Of a stretch of DNA of 64,000 nucleotides, positions 36,201 through 46,721 are shown in pieces (the stretch's first letter is position 1; each line of letters begins with the position of its first letter). The stretch is from Triangularia verruculosa (lineage: Eukaryota; Ascomycota; Sordariomycetes; Sordariales; Podosporaceae). Below the pieces are notes generated by a model. That model worked only from the letters and a program-made list of their open reading frames with translations, had not been told where the DNA came from and did not search any database. Both the position numbers and the translations under genes were made by a program. The DNA lies in NCBI GenBank assembly GCA_033296885.1, contig MU863894.1, positions 289,403 to 353,402 of the forward strand, read 5' to 3'.

Positions 36201-38852
36201 GGCGCGCTTTGATGAAGCCATCGTGTCCTTCTAAACTGTCTTGTCAGTTTCTCGGAGATGAGCAGGACGAAAACGCTATCGTCTCGAAGCCATGGCAGCT
36301 CTGATATTGCTCCCCAAACCCCCCACTTTTGGCCATCCTACGGCGAAATGGGAGCTCCGTCACTCGTCGAGACAGGGATCCAAGGGCGGAGTCGTCTCGA
36401 GATGTCTTTGCGGTACCGTGCCATGTGTTGCTGGGGGTGGGCATCTCGGTGTGCGCCACCGCGCTGCACTCCCGTCGACCTCCAAGTCAAACCCACGGCG
36501 ATTGTATGATAGCTGAGACCATGTCGGCCGGTGAGAAAGCTAGTTCGGCACTACTTTGTCGCGCTCAGCGCTAGAAGGCCGCCAGAAAATTCCTCTCCGG
36601 GGGTCCCTGGCCCTGACCTTCCGGTTGGCCGGCCGGCTTCAGGCTGCGCATCATTCACAGGGCTGTAGAAGCTCTGTTGGCAGGCTTCCATCGACGTCCA
36701 GCATGAAAAGATGGTCTGACACTCCACCGAGTTTAGAATGGTGAAGCATCCAGGAAGGCCAGCACTGCATGTCGAGATCGCCCCTAGAGGCTTGGGCAGT
36801 TCGTCTGATCCAACACGGAAGCATCACGCCAACCTGCTGCCGGTATCCAGAGGCTACTTGCATCTGCCAAAAGCGAGGCCGCATACGTCCAGTAAGATAT
36901 CAATATCAGATTTTAGGATCGGATTCCGTCTTCCCCGTGCGATTCCATGTCACAGAGGTCGCGGCTGCGGCGCAGGGAGACCCCCGCGGCGTGGGATGAG
37001 GTCGAGAGAGCGTGGAAATCTGTTGGCCAGATTCACGAGATGATGCCATGTCATTGTTGGCGGGCGAGCAGTGAATATGTCTTGTTTTGTGAAACCAATA
37101 TTTTGATAGAAGCATCAGACACAAAAAGCCATACGGTGAAATGGGAGTCCAGAGAGGGGCAATTGCAAAGTTTTGAGGTCTTTGGAAGGAGGGGGGGATA
37201 TGACAGTGTGGGGTCTCCGCAAACCAGCTGCCCCTCCATCAAACGAATGAGCTTGACATCAATTCAAACACACCAAACCGATTGCTCTGGAGCATCAACC
37301 GGCATTCTTCTCGTTCATGCCCGGTCCATGAAGGAAAAGGATCAACACACATTGCTGCCCACTTTCTCACCGTCTCACAGCCAATGGCTATTACCCGTCT
37401 CCCATTGACGAGCTCCGGTATCGTTCGTATATTCGTTCGTACGATCACGCTCTTGAGCTCCCCCGGCTTAGAGCTCGTCTTCCCCGAAACACCATGCAAG
37501 GTACCCGCCAGACAGCATCTGGCAGCTCTCCGGTGCTTGTTACAGGCAAGATCGAGTCACTCGCCAGCATTATGTTCAATAGCCAAAGTCCATCTTGTAT
37601 CGTGCGGCTGTGATGGGGAAGGCTTCAGTCTCTCCACACCCATATACAATCGTGGGCTGTTTGTCTGCGTCTTGCTCTGCCTTGCAGGTGAGCGCCGAGG
37701 AGCATGTGGAGAAGAGTGGCCGCTGGTGACAGCTCGCCCAAAGTCGTGTCCAGTCTGGAACTCCAATGGTTCTTTTATTGAGAAGCCGCAGGCAGGAAAC
37801 AGGAAGAACCAAGGTTAACGGCTAAAGGCTTCGATATAGGTGTCTGATATACCCTCTATCAGCTCAGAGCTCGCCAGAAGAAGATGGGCCGTTCTCTGGT
37901 TGTGCGTGCAGGGGACCCATAAGAGGAAACCCACAAGGGCCCGCTGACAGGGGCATCCTGTCCCAGTGCAGTTTTCCCATCTTCTTTTGGCCGTGGCGCC
38001 TCTGCGTCCGCAGAGCATCTGCTGCTGACTGGATGACTGGGAAAGCAGTCGAAAGGGAGAGTGTTGTCACGTTCTTGGGTAACATGGGGGTCCTTCAACC
38101 CAGAGAAGCGGCGTGTGTGAATTGATACCCGCCCTAGGTGCGATCGTTCCCACACCCTCGCAGCAGCGAGTACCAATCACACGGGGTACGGTACACCCAA
38201 CCACTGGCATCTGGATGCCATACTTGCATCTTATCACCCTGTTCCCTGTCCCTGCATGCCCATCAGCAGTTTTTCTGCTCGTCTACTATGATGTTCGGCT
38301 CGGTTGGCAAGCTCCTGCTGCCGCGGTCCACTTACACGTCAAAGCAGCCCCCCGCGAACCACTCTAGGTCTTTCCCAAGACAAAAAGATCACAGACCACG
38401 CCAGGGTAGGGGGTGTAGACTCGAACTGACGAAGTCTGTCGAGCGTACTTCTTAGTCTCCTCGCAAAACAGGGACAAGCTCCCGTAGCCCACTCGCTCGT
38501 CCTGGATCCTCCCCCCCCAAATCCATGCTGATTTCACCCCTTGCTCGGCAACCGGAAAGACTCTTTTAATGCCGTCCATCTTCTCTTTGGCTCGCAGTTA
38601 GAGAACCAAACTGTCATCAACATCAGGCCTCTCCACTTTAGACATCTGCGCAACAACCACAAAAGGTCGTCTCCCCCGTTTACATCCGCACCTCGTCTAC
38701 ACAATATACACTTTGCACAACCCAGACTTTCTGCCACACCTTGCGTCCGTTTGACAAGCAAACAGCACTCGACTAGCCATTGACCTGTCTTTTCTGTCAC
38801 CCTCCAGCCTTGTGACTCGAATTACACCGTCACTAGTACTTTGGCTCATCCC

Positions 38853-38860
38853 TATATATT
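38853..38860 (+). promoter_or_regulatory. TATA-like box upstream of the small CxxC protein gene
   Basis: CTATATATTAAG lies about 390 bp before the start codon, followed by a C/T- and CA-rich leader. The distance is long but fits a leader with an intron: donor GTGAGT at 39043 with either the acceptor at 39156 (branch CTAAT near 39138) or the one at 39222. Position and role are inferred. Confidence 0.4.
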
Positions 38861-39245
38861 AAGCCGTCCTGTTCTCTTCGCTCACATTGGCCACCAAAGT
38901 CTATTGCCTTCAATCTCGACTCAACACCCTCCCTCCAGCAGATAACTACAACCCCACAGAAATTACAGAGTAGAAGTCTTGATTATCTCATCCAAAACTC
39001 GAATTGAAAGACTCGAGCTGTCCCAGCTCTGCTCTTCCCTTGGTGAGTGCGGTGTCTTGATTCAATCTGCTGGGGACCCTCTCAGCGGCGCCCGAGGTTT
39101 GGCACTAACATGCGCGCCAGACCCTAGCTTTTTTCCTAATCCAGCACCGCGCGCAGGACCTCTCTCGCAATCTCGGGCAGCCCCCTTTTTTGACCTCGGC
39201 CCGCAAAACGACGTCGATTCAGGCAGGAAGAACCACATCGGCAAG

Positions 39246-39410
39246 ATGGCGCTCTCTACACACTGCGTTCACGTATTCCAGATGATCAAGGCGGATAACA
39301 CTCTGATCGAGTGGACATGCCACCTGTGCCACTCGGGACCCCACTGGTGGATCTATGAATGCCGGTACTGCAAGATCCACACATGTCGTGCCTGCATGGA
39401 TGGGGCTTAA
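39246..39410 (+). CDS. Small Cys-rich protein of 54 residues with three CxxC motifs
   Basis: Starts MALSTHCVHVFQMIKADN and ends CRACMDGA. CxxC pairs are at 25/28, 39/42 and 47/50, with extra Cys7 and several His (26, 29, 33, 45), so two zinc sites of the knuckle or ribbon kind are possible. A WW pair and Tyr/Trp-rich core (HWWIYECRYC) suggest a folded unit. There is no signal peptide or membrane span, so an intracellular role is likely. The frame is open upstream, but without ATG, so this ATG is the natural start. Its own TATA box and long leader point to a real transcription unit. I believe similar short proteins exist in other Sordariomycetes, but cannot confirm it here. Function unknown. 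Confidence 0.7.
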   Translation: MALSTHCVHVFQMIKADNTLIEWTCHLCHSGPHWWIYECRYCKIHTCRACMDGA

Positions 39411-42400
39411 GGAAGGGCCCCTTGTGCCTGGCGTCAGGTTGAGCGGCACCCTGGATCTTGGTTGCGTGCCTGCGTGCCTGCGTGGTGTGCGGCGTGTGTG
39501 TGAGGAGGAGGGGGGGTTTGGAGACTGGCCATCGTGGTTGGCTTGACGTCGTCAAAAAGTGCAGGTCAGTTGCAGCAACAGAACCAGAGTGCTACCTTGG
39601 GTCCTGCGCTCAGACGCACCTTTCAGCGTCCAGTGACGTGCGTTCCCGCCTCTGCCAGAAGAGACAGCGGCAGGGAGGGCGAACAAAACCCCAGACTGGC
39701 CAAGGGTTGCTTCCTGGGCCTCCCAGGGTTTAACCAGCGGTGCAGGGAGCAATGGGAAGCCGAGGTGCGAGGTGTGAGGTGTCAGGGCCCTTTGCTCACG
39801 GCAAAAAAAAAACCAAAAAACCCACTGCTTTGGTCGGCCCCAATTGTCCCCGTCGTTTGCGTCACCGGGAATGCGAGAGCCGTTTGGAGCTAACTCAGGA
39901 ACGAACAGTGGCAGTGGGCTCCCGACCCTTCAATTATTCTCGAACGGAAAACCGACGGAAAGCAACGACAGACGAGGGAATTCTCCGCCGAAGGACCTCG
40001 ACACGGTCGTACATTTGCGAAACCGCCGTCACTTTTTCACCGCCCTGGACACGACCGTTACAGCCGATGACCGTTCGATCGTGGGACACTGGGAACCTGG
40101 CTGCCCTGCAGGGCCCCGGCCTGTCTCTTTTCTGGGGGGGTTGTCGCGAGAGCGGGTTGAGTGGGTCCGATCCACTGTCATGGAATCACCAGGGTTTTGA
40201 CCGGCTGCAATAATCCTGAAAGCCCTGCCACGATTAACCCTGACACCAGGCACTTCCCCTCGCTGACACAGAACACACAGCTAAGCTCATTCTGCCTCTC
40301 AACTTCGATCAAGCTCGATTTTGCTAGAATCTCGGTTCGACTTCTTTTCTTCGCACCAAGCATTTTGATGTAATGCCCTGCAAAGGAACGGCAGGATCAC
40401 GTTCGCTCGCTTCGGCATTCATTTTCATTATTCGGGTTTTCTTTCTCTGTTTATTCAGTTTTAAGGAGTTTTTTCCGGTACAAGGTAGGGGAGGCGGTGG
40501 ATTCGACACAAAAAGATGACGGGATCAGCTACAAACGGGATACCAAACGGGGAAACTCGTTGTTTTTTCTTTTCTTTTCTTTTTCTTTTTTGGCTTTTTG
40601 GGGCGTTTTGCACAACTAAAATTAGACGGGTACTTTAGAAGGAGGGTTGGCATTCATGGTTTTAAGGAAAGAGAAAAGGAGAAGGAAGATACTACACAGT
40701 ATGGAAATGGGATTCTATCTGGACATGCACGAGGAAATGGGTGTGGTTTCTTTTCTTGTCATCAGCTTTGCTGTTGTGCCTCTTCATTTGTCACATATTA
40801 TCAAAATTCCTTGTCTGTGTTTTTTTCCCTAGGGGCCGGCATTTTCATGAGAAAAAGACTTTTTGTTGCCTACTTTTTATCTAGATGTGTGATATCTGCA
40901 ACCGATCGGGTCTCTGATGATATCATACTCCGCCTCGAACTGATCGCTAGATAACCGAATGACAGGTCACACAGACTCAGCTCGGCTCTTTCCCAGAAAG
41001 CAAGACAACAAAAGTCTCAAAGTCTACCAGATCGGAGAAATTCCCAGACTGTCTCAGAGAAACCTTGAGGGGGATGACAAAAGCGGCAGCGTCACACGGA
41101 CACCCGGTTGTTCTGTCATCAAAAAAGCAACGTTGGAGGAGGTATACCATGTCCTACACGGCTTCAGAAAACAAGCTTGAGCTCGGTTGTTCAATCATAA
41201 CCATCAAGGCTCTCACAAGGGGTCACGCTCACAGGCGAGTAACTCGGCCCGCGCTCCTTGTACCCACAGCGCAAGGACACGGGATTTACGTACCTTTTTC
41301 ACTCTCTTGTGGGTGCGGGTAGAGTTGCCATGTCGACACCTGATGGCCATGTTGTTTGACACACTCTATGCGTGGTCTTTACTTTTTTGCTGTTGGTCGT
41401 CACATGAACACCACCAGACTTTCATTCATGGAGTTACAAGAAGCAGCAGGTCGTTGGGAAAAAACGGACACTGTGTAGCACGCACAATAAGAAAAAAAGC
41501 GTCCGGCTTCGGGGTTAGGAAGAAAACAGAGAGGAGATACCATGTGATGTGAGCTTTTCCTTATTCTTACAAGCCACTGCAGTTTCCCAGACGGAGGCTT
41601 TCTCTGAAAAAAAAAAAAAAAAAAAAAAGACAAGCAACTAGTTGACGGAAAACAAAACCGGCCGGAATTATGTCGTTGCTTCCCCTGCCGTTCCGTAGGC
41701 GATTCTTTTTCGAGAAAAAAAGTCAAGTTCTTGTGTAACAAGAGCACAACCCCATAGGTGATCCAGGTATATATGCCGGCTTTGTCAAAAGTCCCGGCTG
41801 TCATCGGGCCTGCTTATTAATAAACTCTTTATAGTGTTTTGTGTAAAACTGTACGACAACTCAACATTGGCTTGTTCGACGGTGGTACGGGCGGTACCTA
41901 AGCGATCCCAAAGTCAACGTTGTGGCGACTCAAGACGTCCGTTTATCCGAATGAAGCCAGCTTTCCCAACGACAAATAGCTGTGCTACCTCGCCGGAATA
42001 TGGGAACGTTGCCGGCATGTGTGCAAAGAGGAAGGGGCTCGAGACTTTCAAGGTCAGTTTGATTTCGGGTCTTGTTGCACGCAAAGCTTGGGAGAGCGTG
42101 ATGAGAAAATTTTCTGACCGGCTGTGAGTAGAGCTTCTAGCCGAGGGTCGGGTCAGGTCAGGAAGGGGAATCTGTATGTGTGTGAGTGCGGGTAAAGAAA
42201 CCAAGCATCAGATCTTTTTGCTTGTGGTGCCAGGGAGGGGTCCCTGCCCTGGCTCCTCACCTTTCCCACCATCCCGTTCGGGACTTGGCATCACCATAGA
42301 TGGTGAAGAGGGTGTGAGGCCGTTTTCTTGCGCTCCAATCCCATGAGTCGAGGGGCGTGCGACGAGGGGTGGGCGACCCAAAACGAAATAATGATAGGGT

Positions 42401-45356
42401 CTCCAATCACAAGCAGTGATCATAAACCGCGACTTTGCAGCCAAAGGTGCCGAGTACTCACCTCTGCAGAGACATGGTGAGTTTAGTGAAGATATTCAGC
42501 CTGAAAGGTTCTTGACTGGTGCTATTGAAAGAATCAAGGCCCTTTCAAATTCAACTCTTTCGAAAATCCTCAAACTTCGGTAGTTGCTCTCGAAGTGTTA
42601 TATGCGGGCCGTTGAATCCATCCGAGCAATCCTTTACTTTACCCATCACATCGATCTCCCGCAACGCTAGCCCCGGAGGCATTTTTGATGTGGGCTGGCC
42701 AGCATCTGAAACTACACTAGCAGGGCGGCATGTGACGAGCCAAGCCGTAGCCTCCACGTACACAGCATAACGGCGCCGGATCAAAAATGATGGCCGTCTT
42801 TTCAGATCAGTTGCAGGCACTAACCCCGATCCGCCCGAACCTGCCGCGCCGAGCCCGGGCCGACTGGGTTTCCGGACAATCCCCTGTGACTGACAAGAGA
42901 CGCCGGAGGAAGCTCCGAAGAGCTTGGGTGTCCACTCGCTTCACTGGCATCCATGGATGAAGACATTTCGGGGTGCGGTGATGAATTCCTGACAAACTTT
43001 GACGAAGTGATGATTTTGTAGCGGTCATCGATCATGCATCTGTGCGGATGCCGAGGACTCAGGTCCTTCATTCAATGCTCAACTTAGTGTAGCTATGCCA
43101 ACGTGCTGAGTGGTTCACGCCAAGCCCAGCAGGGATGTCCCACCCGATGCTGGGGATATGAACTCCCTGGACACGGAGGAGCGAGTTCAGACGGTCATTG
43201 CTGGCCCGGTTTTGACTTCGTGGGGGGGTGACTCGGCCATGTCCGCATCAAGACGCCATGGATTACCACTTTTGGCAATGAACTCGTCGGGGCAACTTCA
43301 CAGTCAGTACGATAGCAAGGGGATGTCTAGTGTATGGCCTATGGCCCACCAGCGTGGGTGCGCTGCCTCGGTGAGCTTTCTAGTTGAGAATCTGAGTAAT
43401 CGACTTGACCAGATCTGACAATGGCGGGGGTAATGTGCTGGGAAACTGCACATGGCCGGCTGCGTCTCGTGGGGGTCATGATCATGTGCTTGGGAAGAGA
43501 TGTAGGTCCTGCTTATCCGTCAACATATCAATCACCCTGCATGAATTGTGTGATATACTCACCGCATATTTCGAAAAGGTGAAGGATGCCCGAGACTCGT
43601 CCAAGTAGACACTTAGCTCGAAAGCGGTCCCCAGTTCGGAGTGCCACCGACTTTCAAACGGGCATGCCTGGCAGTGTAAGTGGATTATCTAATATGAAAA
43701 CCAATCGTTCATTCTTGCCTGGCGTCGGTACCACATAGGTGTAGCCCCTTCGTTGAAGCGTCTTATATTGATAACAAGTGCCTGGAGCTGGTTATCCGTT
43801 GGTGGGGATCCGAGTCCGCCTCACATAAGGATATTTCGGATGTTGTGCGCGATAATCATTGTGTGGTTGAGTTTCGAACAATCGAGGAGGGCAAGTCTTG
43901 GCTCCACCTCGGAGAATGTTGGGGGCCGTGCGGGGTAGCTCGCGCGGTGAGCTTGGGTGTCCCGATTCCAGTGCTTGCAGCTGACACTGCTGGATTTCCA
44001 GATTGCACGGATCTACGCTGGCAAGCTGTGATATATAGCAAAATACCTACTTTTTCCTCTTCCTTTCATCCCAGCTTGACCAAAACTGGCGAGTCTTCAG
44101 CGATGCCAAGACTGACCCGGCAGTTGCTCAGCCCTATCAGGGGTTCCCCGCATTGGACCCCACATTACATCGGCAAGATCCGCGCTGCCGTCATTATACA
44201 GGGAAGGCTGAACTCTTTTTTTACTTACATCAATCATATCCTGAAATGCCAAGTTCAAGACTCTTTCCACTTCGCAGCCGAGCAGCCCAACCGAGGTTTC
44301 CTAGGCACCACAAGTCACACGAGGCTCCCTGGTCTTGCGAAAATGACTTCACTTTCTTTGCCGTCACGACAAAACTTGGTTTGTATTCCGTCCCTAAACA
44401 TTCCTGACTATCGATCACCTCGATGACCTACGGGCCAGCATCCTAATGCTCCTGTACAGATGTAATGATGACGACAGGAATAAAATCTTCACTGCCGAGA
44501 AACACGGCCAGCTCTTATCATGCTACGTGTTCAGAGCTCCGCCAATGCCTCATTGTCCTGGCTCTATGTCGTGATCTATGTTTGGTCATACAGTCGGGCG
44601 ACTTAGTGGCGAGGCTGCAAATGCTCTACCAATCGGTTCGGGGGAATGGGAAGGCCGTTTCCTGTTGTCCAGACTTACACATGCTGTGTCACCTCCGACG
44701 ATGGATTCCGAGACACTCTGGGTTTGCGGCTTACAGTGGCTGTTTCGCACCACCGTTGCTCAACAAGACCCCGTGCAGTTAATAGGATGCGGTCTGGACT
44801 AGCTGCCAAATGCGAGATGTGTGTTTGACAAGAGCGCCGCTGACATGCATCTTACGACAGGCCATCACGGACACCTTGATGATGGGTCATAATGTTCTGC
44901 TGTGCTCGCTTTTACTGTAATGCCGCATCATATGTTTGCTGAATTTCTTGTAGCATCATAGCAGCTCCTGCTCCTGAATTTTTGCAGTTGCAGGGCCTCC
45001 TCCTATCATTGATCCCGCCTCCCACCGGGCCGCATGGACAACAGCCGCTGGTCCTCCCGAAAGAAGGGCGCTTGACATCCACTCGCATATCTCCGCACTC
45101 ACAGCGCATTCCTCACGCACAACCGTGCATGGGATCGATCCAGTCATCTCACCTCCGTCGCTGCCGCTCTTACATGGCATAGCCTTGCTGCCAGATGCCG
45201 CACAGGAGCGCGCTAGCCTGTCAAGATGAACCACATACCTACGCTTTCCACTGCAGCGTCCTGTTTCAGTTAATCAAGAACGTCCCGGGACGTGGGCTGA
45301 AGTTGGACAATAGGGCCACATGGCCGGGAGATTCCACACAGTCGAGCGCAGAGCTC
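39411..45356. other. Gene-poor segment, no supportable gene
   Basis: About 5.9 kb between the small CxxC protein and the GH76 gene. It contains a pyrimidine-rich tract near 40560-40600 and a run of about 22 A at 41607-41628. The longest frame, 43845-44426 (plus), starts without ATG and shows no domain. No RNA gene was recognised. Confidence 0.5.
41607..41628. repeat. A homopolymer (about 22 A)
   Basis: A single uninterrupted A run in gene-poor DNA. It could be the tail scar of a retrotransposed sequence, but no retrotransposed gene was recognised next to it, so it may be simple slippage. Confidence 0.85.
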
Positions 45357-46721
45357 ATGCTGACAACACGACTCGCCCGGCATCGTACTCCAAGATTTCG
45401 GCACGGGTTCGTCGCAACTCTGGCTGCGGTGTCTGGTATATATATGCTAGTATACGCCCTGTTTGACGGCGAGCTCGGAGATTGGTTCAACATCCATCGA
45501 TTTACAACTCTATTCTCTATCAACATGGTATCTACACGTTGGGGCGGTCTGGTCGCTCGTGCTCTTTTTTACATGTCATCTCATCGAAATGCCCACATCG
45601 ATGCTGAGGCCGTCCACTTGGCGAATATTACTGGACTCGCGGCCAAGGCTCTGCAGAGCTGGTACTCACCAACAGAGGGAGGATGGAACACAGGCGGCTG
45701 GTGGCACGATGCAAACTGTCTCACAGTTCTGGCAGACTGGGCTATATATTCAGCGCCAAACAAAGATGTTAATGTCACCGGCATCATCGCCAACACCTTT
45801 GTAAATGCGCAAAAGACCGGCGAACATGTGGGAAAGAGGCTCTCGACAACGGCGCAGATGGCCTCAACTGCCAAGTACGGGGCGAACATGAAGCGAGGGT
45901 TTCCCGAGTTTATAAACGAGTTTTATGACGACGAAGGATGGTGGGCGCTGGCCTGGATCAGATCCTACGATCTTACAAAAAACTTGGAATATCTCAACAT
46001 GGCGGAGAGGATCTTCAGTGACATGCAAGGTGGTGTTGACGAGATCTGCGGCGGCGGTATCATGTGGAACAAAACTCGAAAATATAAGGCGGCCATTGCC
46101 AACGAGCTATACTTGAGTGTGGCCGCCAGTCTCGCCAACCGCGTGCAAGGCTCCAGAGACAAATACCTTCAGATTGCCAAAGACCAGTGGACTTGGTTCC
46201 AAAACAGCGGATTGATCAACAAGCACAACCTCATCAACGACGGCCTAACAAGCGCAGACGGCACCTGTCTCAACAATAAACAGCCGACATGGTCTTACAA
46301 TCAGGGGGTCATCCTGGGGGGTTTGGTCGAGCTCAGCAAGGCAGCAGGCAATGAGTCATATCTCGCACCAGCAGTTGACATTGCCAAAGCCGCCATTGCG
46401 GCACTTGGAGACAAAGAAGGCATTATCAATGAAATCGATCACTGTGAGCCCAACTGCGGTGACGATGGTCCGCAGTTCAAGGGCATATTTATCCGAAATC
46501 TGCACTACCTCTACAAGGCCGTCCTCAACCAGGACTTTGCGGCGACGATCAAGAAGAATGCCGATTCGATCTGGGCCAAGAATCGAGACCCCGAAACCAA
46601 CCGGTTGGGTATCTCCTGGGTCGGGCCACCAGAACTTGGGATCGGACCGACGGCCCGGACTCACAGCTGCGCGATGGACGTCTTGGTTGCGGCCATGGGC
46701 GTGGTTGCTGGGAACAAGTAG
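45357..46721 (+). CDS. GH76 family glycoside hydrolase (alpha-1,6-mannanase type) with N-terminal hydrophobic anchor
   Basis: Family GH76 includes endo-alpha-1,6-mannanases and the fungal Dfg5/Dcw1 enzymes that link GPI proteins to cell-wall glucan. Single exon of 454 residues from the ATG at 45357. The in-frame ATG at 45195 adds 54 residues of no clear character. Residues 17-36 (GFVATLAAVSGIYMLVYALF) form a signal or type II membrane anchor after a basic stretch. The catalytic domain starts near 83; the paired catalytic aspartates fit Asp191-Asp192 in NEFYDDEGWWALAW. Other family blocks are ICGGGIMWNKTRKYK and TWSYNQGVILGGLVELS. There is no C-terminal GPI signal, unlike Dfg5/Dcw1. It stands alone in gene-poor DNA. 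Confidence 0.88.
   Translation: MLTTRLARHRTPRFRHGFVATLAAVSGIYMLVYALFDGELGDWFNIHRFTTLFSINMVSTRWGGLVARALFYMSSHRNAHIDAEAVHLANITGLAAKALQSWYSPTEGGWNTGGWWHDANCLTVLADWAIYSAPNKDVNVTGIIANTFVNAQKTGEHVGKRLSTTAQMASTAKYGANMKRGFPEFINEFYDDEGWWALAWIRSYDLTKNLEYLNMAERIFSDMQGGVDEICGGGIMWNKTRKYKAAIANELYLSVAASLANRVQGSRDKYLQIAKDQWTWFQNSGLINKHNLINDGLTSADGTCLNNKQPTWSYNQGVILGGLVELSKAAGNESYLAPAVDIAKAAIAALGDKEGIINEIDHCEPNCGDDGPQFKGIFIRNLHYLYKAVLNQDFAATIKKNADSIWAKNRDPETNRLGISWVGPPELGIGPTARTHSCAMDVLVAAMGVVAGNK

Larger units (their letters stand above)
32694..39245. other. Gene-poor segment, including an assembly gap
   Basis: About 6.5 kb from the VIP1 stop to the small CxxC protein. It includes homopolymers and an N gap near 33.1 kb and a short (GA)n run near 33870. 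Open frames up to 178 residues occur on both strands, overlap one another and show no domain I know. One minus-strand frame at 34384-34728 lacks an ATG. The last 400 bp is the promoter of the small gene. Confidence 0.5.

Noticed and set aside
43845..44426. 193-residue open frame (plus)
   Set aside because: Begins at a non-ATG codon, has no domain and no splice signals linking it to anything.
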